Positions 1-8,335 of a stretch of 64,000 nucleotides of DNA are shown here, in pieces. Both the position numbers and the translations under genes were made by a program. The stretch is taken from positions 15,902-79,901 of the forward strand of contig JADJOG010000049.1 in the NCBI GenBank assembly GCA_016713865.1. The letters are read 5' to 3'. This stretch comes from Flavobacteriales bacterium (lineage in GTDB: Bacteria > Bacteroidota > Bacteroidia > Flavobacteriales_F > PHOS-HE28). Under the pieces are notes generated by a model. That model had not been told where the DNA came from and ran no database searches. It was given only the letters and a program-made list of their open reading frames with translations. How positions within the stretch are numbered: position 1 is the first letter of the stretch; every line of letters starts with the position of its first letter.

Positions 1-554
1 GCACGGTGGCGATGAGGTCCGGGTCGAGCACGATCTGATCGAATACCGTCCAATCGCACTTGAGGCCGAGCTTCTTCACAGGACCGGTGAGTACGGCGGT
101 CATGCTCACTTCGGCGCCTGTGCCGCTAATGGTTGGCACGCCGCAGTGGTAGATGCCGGGCTTCTTGATGAGGTTCAGGCCTTGGTACTGCACGCTGCTG
201 CCCTCGTTCGTGAACATGAGCGAGAGCGCCTTTGCCACATCCATCACGTTGCCGCCGCCGATTCCCACAAGGCCAGCGGGCAATCCTCGGCGCGCGAGGA
301 TGTCGTCGCGCAGGCCATCGATCTGCTCAGTGCTTGGCTCTTTGGCAGTGCTGCAGAAGATGATCTCGTCGCCTGCTTGCTTGGGTAAGCGTGCGATGAA
401 GTCAGCCTTTTTCCTCGAAGTAGTGATCGACGAGGAAGACCATGAAGCCTTTGCCGCCGCCGCGATGCGGCTCGATGATCTCACTGAGCTTGCCGAAGCT
501 GCCCCGGCCATAAGCGGTCTTGGTAACGGACTTGAAGTTGCGGAAGAGGTTCAT
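1..554 (-). CDS. kdnB: KdnB-like iron-containing alcohol dehydrogenase (5' part, frameshifted)
   Basis: N-terminal half of a group III metal-dependent alcohol dehydrogenase; the gene runs off the left edge. The protein starts MNLFRNFKSVTKTAYGRGSF and later shows the nucleotide-binding GIGGGNVMDVAKAL and the family stretch PTISGTGAEVSMTAVLTGP followed by CDWTVFDQIVLDPDLIATV. This series is most like KdnB, the dehydrogenase that with aminotransferase KdnA makes 8-amino-8-deoxy-Kdo in Shewanella; the KdnA partner would lie outside the window. The frame breaks at a run of five T at 408-412; removing one base joins the two halves. Family assignment is firm, the KdnB subfamily is recalled by similarity only. 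Divergent from the lipoprotein gene at 660. Confidence 0.72.
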
Positions 555-659
555 GCAATGCGGCCATGATTTTGACATGGCGCCGCAAAGGAAGCAGGAT
601 GGGCATTGCGCGCCGAAAGAGCATGATCCAGTTCTCCGGCTCTCGCTTTCATTTGCCGC

Positions 660-1442
660 ATGCGCGCCACACTCCTTGCTGCCATTTGCTTGTTCTTGCT
701 TCTTCATTCGTGCGGTCCCGCTCCGCAATCCGGAGGAGAATCGGCCATGACGACTCAAGAGGAATCATCGCAGGCTATCCAGGATGCCCTTGTCGGCAGT
801 TGGATGCCACTGGACTATTGCGATTGCTTGAAACGTGAGCGCTCTGCCCATGCGTGCCGCGAACTCGCCAATGAAGTGTTCGTGATGCTCGTTCGACCTT
901 CATCGGGCGACAGCCTGATCTGGAGCTTCATCACCCCGCACGAAGGCGGACCCGAGGAACTCCTCGCCTTCGATGGTCCCACGAGTTCTTTCGTCTTCAC
1001 CCCGGAAGCAGACAGGCCTTGGGTGCCGTCAGTGCGTTTGGGCAGCATCGATGCCGATCATGCCGAGCTGCGCTTGGATGATTCCAAGGGCAGGATCTGC
1101 CTCCGCGTGCAGAGCGAGGATTCCTTGCTCAATGCAACGCTGCTCGCGGGCAAGTATGCTTTGGACCCGAGCGGCGCCGTTGTTGAGTTCAATGCCAACG
1201 GTGCCGTTGAAGGGCTGGCCGGGCACACCCGCTTCAGCATCCTCACCGATTTCACGGAAGGCTTCGACAACCTCGACATCGTATTCCTGCACAACGGTGG
1301 ATACGATTGGTCCTCCGACGCCTTCCACTACCGCTGGGACGGCAGCGAGCTCTTGCTCACGCACATGGACACGACAGCAGACCCGTACGTGTACCAGCAG
1401 GGCGAGCTGATCTACCGCTTGCAAGCGTTGCTCGACCAGTGA
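660..1442 (+). CDS. Hypothetical lipoprotein
   Basis: A 260-residue predicted lipoprotein of unknown function. The start is the ATG giving MRATLLAAICLFLLLHSCGP, a lipoprotein signal peptide with lipobox LHSC at residues 15-18. The mature part has no domain I recognise; it alternates short beta-like stretches ending in VYQQGELIYRLQALLDQ, and the segment around residues 30-60 (conserved-looking LVGSWMPLDYCDCL) recalls lipocalin-type 'extracellular stress' proteins, but that is weak. It stands alone between the divergent dehydrogenase and the convergent sucD, so context gives no function. Confidence 0.7.
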   Translation: MRATLLAAICLFLLLHSCGPAPQSGGESAMTTQEESSQAIQDALVGSWMPLDYCDCLKRERSAHACRELANEVFVMLVRPSSGDSLIWSFITPHEGGPEELLAFDGPTSSFVFTPEADRPWVPSVRLGSIDADHAELRLDDSKGRICLRVQSEDSLLNATLLAGKYALDPSGAVVEFNANGAVEGLAGHTRFSILTDFTEGFDNLDIVFLHNGGYDWSSDAFHYRWDGSELLLTHMDTTADPYVYQQGELIYRLQALLDQ

Positions 1443-1474
1443 GGCCTCGGAATCGATTCCGAGCAACCGTTCAA

Positions 1475-2343
1475 TCAGCCCAGCACCTCCTTCACCTTCG
1501 CGCCGATAGTAGCAGGGCTATCCACCACGTGGATCCCGCATTCGCGCATCACAGCCTTCTTGGCGGCGGCGCTTTCATCGGCGCCGCTCACGATGGCGCC
1601 GGCATGGCCCATGGTGCGGCCCTTCGGGGCGGTCTCTCCGGCGATGAAGCCGATCACGGGCTTCTTGCAATTGGCCTTGATCCAACGCGCGGCTGGATCT
1701 CCAGGTCGCCGCCGATCTCGCCGATCATCACGATGGCCTTGGTGTCGGGATCGTTCGCGAAGAGCTGAACCGCTTCGAGCGTGGTGGTGCCGATGATCGG
1801 ATCGCCGCCGATGCCGATGGCCGTGGTGATGCCCATGCCGGCCTTCACCACTTGATCGGCTGCCTCGTAAGTGAGTGTGCCGCTCTTGCTCACGATGCCT
1901 ACTGGGCCCTTCTTGAAGACGAAGCCGGGCATGATGCCCACTTTGCATTCATCGGCGGTGATCACGCCCGGGCAGTTGGGGCCGATGAGCGTGCTACCAG
2001 TGCCACGCAGGTATTCGCGAGCGGCAACCATGTCCTTCACAGGAATTCCCTCTGTGATGCACACGATCACCTTGATGCCGGCCTCAGCGGCTTCCATGAT
2101 CGCATCCGCAGCGAAGGCGGGCGGAACGAAGATGATGCTCACGTCGGCGCCGGTTGCTTTCACCGCATCGCTCACCGTCTCGAACACCGGACGATCCAAG
2201 TGCTGCTGGCCGCCCTTGCCAGGCGTTACGCCGCCCACCACGTTGGTGCCGTACTCGATCATCTGCGTGGCGTGGAAGGTGCCTTCGCTGCCGGTGAAGC
2301 CTTGCACGATCACCTTGCTGTTCTTGTTGACGAGTACGCTCAT
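1475..2343 (-). CDS. sucD: Succinyl-CoA synthetase alpha subunit (frameshifted)
   Basis: Alpha subunit of succinate-CoA ligase, which couples succinyl-CoA hydrolysis to nucleotide triphosphate synthesis in the TCA cycle with the beta subunit SucC (not in the window). Starts MSVLVNKNSKVIVQGFTGSEGTFH, the CoA-binding Rossmann domain, and carries IGPNCPGVI and, near the C-terminus, RTMGHAGAIVSG with the phosphorylated histidine. Full length about 289 residues, as in the family. The frame breaks near 1690, just after GEIGGDLE: the rest (KPVIGFIAGETAPKG to KVKEVLG) is in another frame. Loss of such a core gene is implausible, so a sequencing indel is likely. Confidence 0.95.
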
Positions 2344-2449
2344 GCTCTAGCCGGTTGGGGGTTGTGTTGTTGCTGGTTGCAGGTTGTGCAACCGTAGCAT
2401 CGACAATGGATCGATGAATCGTGATTGCCAGTTCTTGAAGGCCGCGAAA

Positions 2450-3715
2450 CTAAGCGCCGCGCTCTGAGGCACCAACGATGGGCGTGTAGCTGGTGCGCAA
2501 GTAGTGGAAGACCAAGGCCAGCGTGCCGATCATGATCACACCGCCAACGATGAAGGGCAGATCCATGCCCATGGCGTAGAGCGGGCCAGCCATGGCAGGA
2601 CCAGCCACGCGGCCCAGCGAGGAGAAGCCTTGGTTCTGTCCCATCACTTCGCCCAATTCGTGCGGGCCCGATTTGCGGCTGAGAATGGAGACGAGGCTCG
2701 GGTTCAAGCAGGCATTGCCCACAGCGCCGAGGATCATCGGCACCAAGCTGAAGAGAACAAAGGCGAGATCAAGGTCGATCGAGAGCGGCTGGCCATCGGC
2801 ACCCATGGTCACGCTCGCGCGTTCGCCTATTGGAACGAAGGGAATCAGCGCAAGGCCGAGACCAACCAGGATGCAGCCGTAGATCATCATGCGCCTTTCG
2901 CCCCACCAGCGCTGGAACACGCCCACCAGCGCGCCTTGCGAAACAGCACTGAGCACGCCCACCATGCTGAACATGATGCCCGTCTGGTCCACCGTGAGGT
3001 TGTAGCGCTGCATCCAGAGGAAGGCGATGCTCACATTCATCATGCTGAAGGCCGTGATGTACACGAAGCCGATGATGAAGATGTCGCGGAATCGCAGGTC
3101 CTTCAGCGCGCGGAAAGTGCTTGCGACAGGCTTGAAGTTGATAGGCCGCTTGGCATCGGGATTCTTCAGCGACTCCGGTAGCATAAAGATGACGCCGAGC
3201 AGATTCAGCACGCAAAGCGCCGTCGCGAACCAACCCACCGCTGCAATGCCGCCCATGTTGTGGAACACGTATCCGCCGATCGCCGGTCCGAAGGCGAAGG
3301 CCAAACCGAATGATGCACCGAGGATGAGTCCGAGTCGCTTGGCGCGGTCCTTCGGCTCGGTCATGTCGCTCACGTAGGCCTGTGCCGCTGCGATGTTGCC
3401 GCTGCCGATGCCGGTGAGGAAGCGCGAGACGAAGAGCAGCACGATGCTCGTGGCGTAGGAGAACACGATGTAGCTGATCGCCGTGATCGCGATGGAAACG
3501 ATGATTACCGGCCGCCGCCCGATGCGATCGCTCATGCTGCCCCAGATGGGCGAGCAGAGGAAGACCATCAGTGAGAAAAGCGCCACGCTCATCATCACCA
3601 GATCCTCGCTGGCGCCAACCGCCTCGCTGAAATAGGGCACCACCGGGATGAAGAGCGTGAACCCGATGAGGTCGATGAAGATGGTGAACCAAAGAATGAA
3701 GAGGCGCCGATCCAT
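2450..3715 (-). CDS. MFS transporter, TetA-like drug/metabolite exporter
   Basis: A 421-residue major facilitator protein with twelve hydrophobic segments. The signature between helices 2 and 3, GSMSDRIGRRPV (about residues 60-71), and the IDLIGFTLFIPVVPYF opening of helix 1 place it in the TetA/multidrug subfamily (DHA1). Substrate cannot be read from the sequence. It starts at the ATG at 3715, only ten bases from a TACTTTCG promoter-like element, and has no close partner gene; the Fe-type NDH-2 gene upstream has its own orientation-matched unit separated by 209 bases containing an inverted repeat. Confidence 0.9.
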   Translation of the reverse strand: MDRRLFILWFTIFIDLIGFTLFIPVVPYFSEAVGASEDLVMMSVALFSLMVFLCSPIWGSMSDRIGRRPVIIVSIAITAISYIVFSYATSIVLLFVSRFLTGIGSGNIAAAQAYVSDMTEPKDRAKRLGLILGASFGLAFAFGPAIGGYVFHNMGGIAAVGWFATALCVLNLLGVIFMLPESLKNPDAKRPINFKPVASTFRALKDLRFRDIFIIGFVYITAFSMMNVSIAFLWMQRYNLTVDQTGIMFSMVGVLSAVSQGALVGVFQRWWGERRMMIYGCILVGLGLALIPFVPIGERASVTMGADGQPLSIDLDLAFVLFSLVPMILGAVGNACLNPSLVSILSRKSGPHELGEVMGQNQGFSSLGRVAGPAMAGPLYAMGMDLPFIVGGVIMIGTLALVFHYLRTSYTPIVGASERGA

Positions 3716-3725
3716 AAGAAGGGCG

Positions 3726-3733
3726 CGAAAGTA
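3726..3733 (-). promoter_or_regulatory. Candidate -7 element for the MFS gene
   Basis: On the minus strand this reads TACTTTCG, one base from the Bacteroidota -7 consensus TAnnTTTG, and lies ten bases before the ATG. No convincing -33 TTG is visible at the usual 17-23 base spacing. Confidence 0.4.
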
Positions 3734-3798
3734 GGCTGGGGCTAGTGTGCGCGATCAGGTCAAGCGCGCCCTGCGGAAGCGCTGTTTCTGAAACATCC

Positions 3799-3914
3799 AA
3801 CCACTGATCCACACGGATTGCCACGGATGAAATCAAACTTGATCCAGACTTACACCGTCCAATGCACAAGCCCGAGCGTCCACCAGCTGTGTCCATCCGA
3901 GTGGATCAGTGGTT
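3799..3914. repeat. Long-armed inverted repeat
   Basis: Arms 3799-3817 and 3896-3914 are reverse complements at 18 of 19 positions (core CCACTGATCCAC / GTGGATCAGTGG), separated by 78 bases. The right arm runs to about ten bases from the stop codon of the NDH-2 gene. It may be a terminator-like fold after that gene or a small mobile-element remnant; there is no T-tract. Confidence 0.7.
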
Positions 3915-3924
3915 CGCTCCCACC

Positions 3925-5250
3925 CTACTCCACCGCCACAAAAGGCCGAGCCACCGCCGTGCCCTTGCGCACATATGGCCGCACGATCAAGCGGATGGTG
4001 TTGCGCCAGCTCAGGTATTTCCAGCCCCAATTGAAGAGCACCACCGCGCGGTTCCGGAAGCCCACGAGCTGCGCCACGTGAACGAGCATCCACAACAGCC
4101 AAGCAATCGTTCCACCGAAGCTCCATGTGCCGATGTCCACAACGGCCTTGCGCCTACCGATCACTGCCATGCTGCCCTTGTCGCGATAGCTGAACGGCAA
4201 TGCCTCCTTTCCCTCAGCGCGACGGATGAGGTTCTTGGCCAGATGCTGCCCTTGCTGAATGGCAACGGTGGCCACTTGCGGATGACCCTTCGGATAGGCG
4301 GGCTCTTCCATGAGAGCGATGTCACCCAGCACATAAACATCACTGAAGCCCTTCACAGCATTGGTGCGATCCACCATGAAGCGGCTCGCGCGCTCGTTCA
4401 ACCCCGTTTCCAAGCCAGGGATGGTAACGCCCTTCACCCCTGCTGCCCAGATCACGGTATTGGTATCGAGCGCCTCCCCATCGTCGAGCGTGATGTGCTC
4501 GTCGTCGCCGCTCATCACACGCTTGTTCAGCAGCAGTTCCACGCCCAATTGCTTCAGGTACTTCTCGGCATTCGCGCTCGACTTCTCCGAGAAGTTCTTC
4601 AGCACGCGATCATTGCTGTCGATGAGCACGATGCGCATCAGCTCGCTATGCATCTCGCGGTACTCGTTGCGCAGCACCGTGCGGCGGATCTCGGCCAACG
4701 CACCAGCCAATTCCACGCCCGTTGGCCCGGCGCCTACGATCACGAAGTTGAGGCAGCGCTTCAGGTCCGTTTCATCGCGGAGCACCAAAGCGCGCTCGAA
4801 CTCCTGCAGGAAATCGCTGCGAATGTCGAGCGCCTGGCTGATGCTCTTCAGCTGCATGGCCACTTCGGCCATTTGGCGGTTGCCGAAGAAATTGGTGGTG
4901 CTGCCCAGCGCGAGCACGAGGATATCATAGTTGAAATCGCCCACGTTGGTCTCCACGCGCTTCTGCTCGGGCACCACGCGTTGCACCTCGGCCATGCGGA
5001 AGGCCACGTTCGGCATCGGCCCCACTGTTCTCCGGAACGGATGGCCGATGCTGTCGGCGCCGAGACTGGCCGTGGCCACTTGATAGAGCAAGGGCTGGAA
5101 ACAGTGGTGGTTCTGCTTGTCGAGCAGCAGCACCTTGTAGGGTTTGCCCGCCAAGCGCTGTATCACTTCCAATCCAGCGAAGCCGCCACCAACCACTACA
5201 ACTGTTGGATGAGGCAGCTTGTCGTAGGTGTGCTTGTCGATCGTCCACAT
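3925..5250 (-). CDS. Type II NADH:quinone oxidoreductase (NDH-2)
   Basis: Single-subunit, non-proton-pumping NADH dehydrogenase of 441 residues that passes electrons from NADH through FAD to membrane quinone. Two dinucleotide-binding motifs are visible: FAD-binding VVVVGGGFAGLE near residue 17 and NAD-binding VIVGAGPTGVELAG near residue 170. AAGVKG and the FSDVYVLGDIA stretch are also typical. A hydrophobic stretch near the C-terminus (TIAWLLWMLVHVAQLVGF) supports membrane attachment. It is divergent from mnmE, with only 47 bases between the two starts. Confidence 0.92.
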   Translation of the reverse strand: MWTIDKHTYDKLPHPTVVVVGGGFAGLEVIQRLAGKPYKVLLLDKQNHHCFQPLLYQVATASLGADSIGHPFRRTVGPMPNVAFRMAEVQRVVPEQKRVETNVGDFNYDILVLALGSTTNFFGNRQMAEVAMQLKSISQALDIRSDFLQEFERALVLRDETDLKRCLNFVIVGAGPTGVELAGALAEIRRTVLRNEYREMHSELMRIVLIDSNDRVLKNFSEKSSANAEKYLKQLGVELLLNKRVMSGDDEHITLDDGEALDTNTVIWAAGVKGVTIPGLETGLNERASRFMVDRTNAVKGFSDVYVLGDIALMEEPAYPKGHPQVATVAIQQGQHLAKNLIRRAEGKEALPFSYRDKGSMAVIGRRKAVVDIGTWSFGGTIAWLLWMLVHVAQLVGFRNRAVVLFNWGWKYLSWRNTIRLIVRPYVRKGTAVARPFVAVE

Positions 5251-5297
5251 GGCTTGCGTGCTTCTGGAGGGGCGAAGATCCGGACATTTGCAGGCCT

Positions 5298-6644
5298 ATG
5301 CTGAACAACGACACAATAGCGGCCATTTCAACTGCACCCGGCACAGGGGCCATCGCCTTGCTGCGCCTCTCAGGACCGAAGGCCGAAGCCGTTGCGCGCG
5401 CCGTGAGTGAAGGACTTCCGGAAGCGATCACCGAGCGGATGGCGATGCGTTGCTTCTTTCGCGATGCCGAAGGCCGCATCGACGACGGGCTGGTCACGCT
5501 CTTTCGCGGGCCGCGCTCCTACACCGGCGAGGATGTCGCCGAACTGGCCGTGCACGGCTCGCCATACATCCAACAGCGTTTGATGGAGGCCATGCTAGCG
5601 GCGGGCGCACGCCTCGCGCTGCCCGGCGAATTCACGCAGCGCGCCTACCTCAACCGCAAGCTCGACCTTAGCCAGGCCGAGGCCGTGGCCGACCTCATCG
5701 CCAGCCAGAGCGCGGCGCAGCATCGTTTGGCGCTGCACCAATTGCGCGGCGGCTTCGGCAAGCGCATCGAGGATCTGCGGCAGGAGCTCATCGACTTCGC
5801 CGCGCTGATCGAATTGGAGCTCGACTTCGGCGAGGAGGACGTGGAATTCGCGAAGCGGCCGGAATTGATCGCATTGATTGACCGCATCACCGGCATCTGC
5901 ACCGAATTGATCGAGAGCTTCCGATATGGCAACGCCGTGAAACAGGGCGTGCCGGTGGCCATCGTGGGCGCGCCCAACAGCGGCAAGAGCACCTTGCTCA
6001 ACGCGCTGCTGCAAGAGGACCGCGCCATCGTGAGCGAGATCCCCGGCACCACGCGCGACACGGTGGAAGAGACCATCACCATCGGTGGTGTGCTCTTCCG
6101 TTTCATCGACACGGCGGGCATCCGAAAGACCGAGGACTCGGTTGAGAATCTCGGCATCGAACGGAGCTACAAGAAGGCGAAGGAAGCTGCAATCGTGGTG
6201 CTGCTCGGCGATGCCAGCGTGATGAACGAGCAGGCCTTCGCCTTCGAGGCAGCCATGCTGCGCGAGCGCATCGGCGATGGCGCCGCGATCATCCCCGTGC
6301 TGAACAAGAGCGACGTGGCGCCGGTGAAGGCCGCGGGCACGCTCACCATCAGCGCCAAGAAGGGCGAAGGATTGGAACCGCTCAAGCAGCGCTTCATCGA
6401 TCTCGTGAATGCCACTGCCGCCCCCGGCGACATCGTGGTGACCAACGCGCGGCATGTGGATGCGCTCACCAAGGCGCGTCAGGCGCTGCTCGATGCGCGC
6501 GCAGCAATCGAGCAAGGCATCAGCGGCGAATTGCTCGCCGTGGATCTGCGTCGCGCGCAGCACCACCTCGGCGAGATCACCGGGAAGATCACGCCGGACG
6601 ATTTGCTGGGGAGTATTTTCGGGCGGTTCTGCATCGGGAAGTGA
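5298..6644 (+). CDS. mnmE: tRNA uridine-5-carboxymethylaminomethyl(34) GTPase MnmE
   Basis: GTPase that with MnmG adds the cmnm5 modification to wobble U34 of certain tRNAs. The start MLNNDTIAAISTAPGTGAIA is the usual N-terminus, so longer upstream openings in the frame are not used. N-terminal folate-binding domain (1-120), helical domain, and the inserted G domain with G1 GAPNSGKST (about 221), DTAG, NKSD and SAKKGEG. The C-terminus is FCIGK, the invariant catalytic C-x-G-K. Length 448 residues is normal. Intact, in contrast to many neighbours. Confidence 0.97.
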   Translation: MLNNDTIAAISTAPGTGAIALLRLSGPKAEAVARAVSEGLPEAITERMAMRCFFRDAEGRIDDGLVTLFRGPRSYTGEDVAELAVHGSPYIQQRLMEAMLAAGARLALPGEFTQRAYLNRKLDLSQAEAVADLIASQSAAQHRLALHQLRGGFGKRIEDLRQELIDFAALIELELDFGEEDVEFAKRPELIALIDRITGICTELIESFRYGNAVKQGVPVAIVGAPNSGKSTLLNALLQEDRAIVSEIPGTTRDTVEETITIGGVLFRFIDTAGIRKTEDSVENLGIERSYKKAKEAAIVVLLGDASVMNEQAFAFEAAMLRERIGDGAAIIPVLNKSDVAPVKAAGTLTISAKKGEGLEPLKQRFIDLVNATAAPGDIVVTNARHVDALTKARQALLDARAAIEQGISGELLAVDLRRAQHHLGEITGKITPDDLLGSIFGRFCIGK

Positions 6645-6662
6645 TCCAAGAGTTGTTCAAAG

Positions 6663-6682
6663 GCTACGGGATTCACCGTAGC
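6663..6682 (+). terminator. Possible weak terminator after mnmE
   Basis: A perfect 7-bp stem GCTACGG / CCGTAGC with loop GATTCA lies 18 bases after the mnmE stop. There is no T-run behind it, so this is tentative. Confidence 0.3.
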
Positions 6683-6749
6683 ACTTCACGGTATTCACCG
6701 GAGGAATCGCGATGCCCCATTGGGGGACGTTTGCCGAAACCTCTACGAC

Positions 6750-7940
6750 GTGTCCACCCACGCACGACAAGGGGGAGCCGGTCAGCGTACCGTGATCCTT
6801 CTGTTCGCCACTGCCCTCGCGGGTCTGTTAGCCATAGCCGCAGCCGCCCAAGGCGACGGACAGGAATACCGCCTGCTCAAGGTGGGCGGCCAAGAGAGCA
6901 TTGCTGGTTACCTCACCTGCTGGATCGATCTCGCCCCCGACGGGCAGACCATCGGACTCAGTTCAACCCAAGGCTTCCCCTATCGCAGTTTCCCGGTTGA
7001 TCACGAAGAGCAGGTCCAGGTGCTCGACATCGGCAACTGGTACGCTGGCTCACGCGCGCGCTTCAGCAAGAGCGGCAAGCTGATCCTGCTGCAGCAGCTC
7101 TTCTACATCGACTTCGCCCCCAACAAGGACCGCCCCATCAAGTATGAGGTGGTTGACCGCGCCACGGGCAAGGCCATCGCGCGCTTCGAGGACCTCTACG
7201 CCGCCGCCATCACACCCGATGAGCAGAACGTGGCCACGCTCGGCACCGATGGCCTGCACCTCGTTGACCTCAGGACCGGCAAGCGCACCGCCTTGCACCT
7301 GCCGCGCACCGGAAACGCTGTTGCCGTGAGCACCGATGGCGCGCGTATCGCCGTGGCGCACAGGCCAACGAAGGAAGAGCTGCAACAGCTCAGCGCGCTT
7401 CGCAACGACAAGGACGCGCTGAAGTCCGCGATGAAGACCGGGCAGATCGTGAAGGTGTACGATGCGCGCACGCTGGAGCCGCTGCACATGCTCGATGATC
7501 TCTTCGACAAAGTGTTCCGCTTGGAGTACAGCCCCGATGGCCAGGACTTGTGGATCCATGCGAAACCGCACACGCGCAAAGGCGGCAATCCCAACCCGAA
7601 CCAGAGCTACGTGAGCGTGGCCGATGCGCGCACCGGCGACATGCGGCGCAGCAGCTTCCCTTCGCTATCGCTCTTCGAGCCCGACTTCCGCATCAGTCCG
7701 GACGGGAGGCTGTTCGCTATCGGCAGCCAGGGCGGCCGATTCATGGAGCTGCACATCTACGACCGCGCCACCGGCAGCATGAAGGACCGCTTCGTGCTCA
7801 ATTACCGCCTCTTCGAGAAGATGGCCAGCAAGGCCGAGTTCCCCAGCGACGGCCGCCTCTCATTCGTGTTCCTGCCCGATGGCAAGCGACTGCTCATGAC
7901 GTTCGGCAACCGCCTGATCGAATGGACCTACAACCCATGA
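6750..7940 (+). CDS. Secreted WD40/YVTN-like beta-propeller protein
   Basis: About 396 residues with repeated blades of the type 'ISPDGRLFAIGS', 'LEYSPDGQDLWIHA' and 'FVFLPDGKRLLMTF', i.e. a seven-blade-like periplasmic or secreted propeller. The start is uncertain: GTG at 6750 gives a basic N-region followed by the hydrophobic VILLFATALAGLLAIAAAAQ; TTG at 6720 and GTG at 6792 are alternatives. Its stop overlaps the next start (ATGA at 7937), so the two are translationally coupled and probably work together. No catalytic motif; function unknown. Confidence 0.72.
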   Translation: MSTHARQGGAGQRTVILLFATALAGLLAIAAAAQGDGQEYRLLKVGGQESIAGYLTCWIDLAPDGQTIGLSSTQGFPYRSFPVDHEEQVQVLDIGNWYAGSRARFSKSGKLILLQQLFYIDFAPNKDRPIKYEVVDRATGKAIARFEDLYAAAITPDEQNVATLGTDGLHLVDLRTGKRTALHLPRTGNAVAVSTDGARIAVAHRPTKEELQQLSALRNDKDALKSAMKTGQIVKVYDARTLEPLHMLDDLFDKVFRLEYSPDGQDLWIHAKPHTRKGGNPNPNQSYVSVADARTGDMRRSSFPSLSLFEPDFRISPDGRLFAIGSQGGRFMELHIYDRATGSMKDRFVLNYRLFEKMASKAEFPSDGRLSFVFLPDGKRLLMTFGNRLIEWTYNP

Positions 7941-8314
7941 AGCGACTCATCCTCCTACTACCCATGCTCCTCGCGTTGCTCACCTCATCCGCGCAGAAAA
8001 AGGAGCTTATCGAGGACAAGCCCACGATCCTGAAGCGCGCGGCCGAGGCCTTCGACGCCATGCTGCAACCAGGAGCGCTCCTGCACGAGGCCGTGATCAA
8101 AGAGCAGCTCATCGGCCGGTACGTGCTGCAGGTGAGCTTCCGCGAGAAGGGCGACATCAGCAGCGTGTTCGTGGTGAGCGCTGCGGATCACGACACGCGC
8201 TCGCAGAACCGATTCAAGGACCTCGTGCATCAGCAAGTGCTGCCCTTCAAGATGCCGAAGGGCCAGCAGTACCGCATTGAACAGGTGTTCGACCTGAACG
8301 CCATACCCCGATAA
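7937..8314 (+). CDS. Small secreted hypothetical protein
   Basis: A 125-residue protein with signal peptide MKRLILLLPMLLALLTSSAQ and a mature domain of about 105 residues that looks like a TonB C-terminal-type fold (VLQVSFREKGDISSVFVVSA, then VLPFKMPKGQQYRIEQVFDL), but lacks the usual proline-rich linker and membrane anchor. The ATG overlaps the stop of the beta-propeller gene by four bases and the next propeller gene follows after 21 bases, so the three form one operon. Function unknown. Confidence 0.7.
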   Translation: MKRLILLLPMLLALLTSSAQKKELIEDKPTILKRAAEAFDAMLQPGALLHEAVIKEQLIGRYVLQVSFREKGDISSVFVVSAADHDTRSQNRFKDLVHQQVLPFKMPKGQQYRIEQVFDLNAIPR

Positions 8315-8335
8315 CACCCACAAACCATCAAGCAC

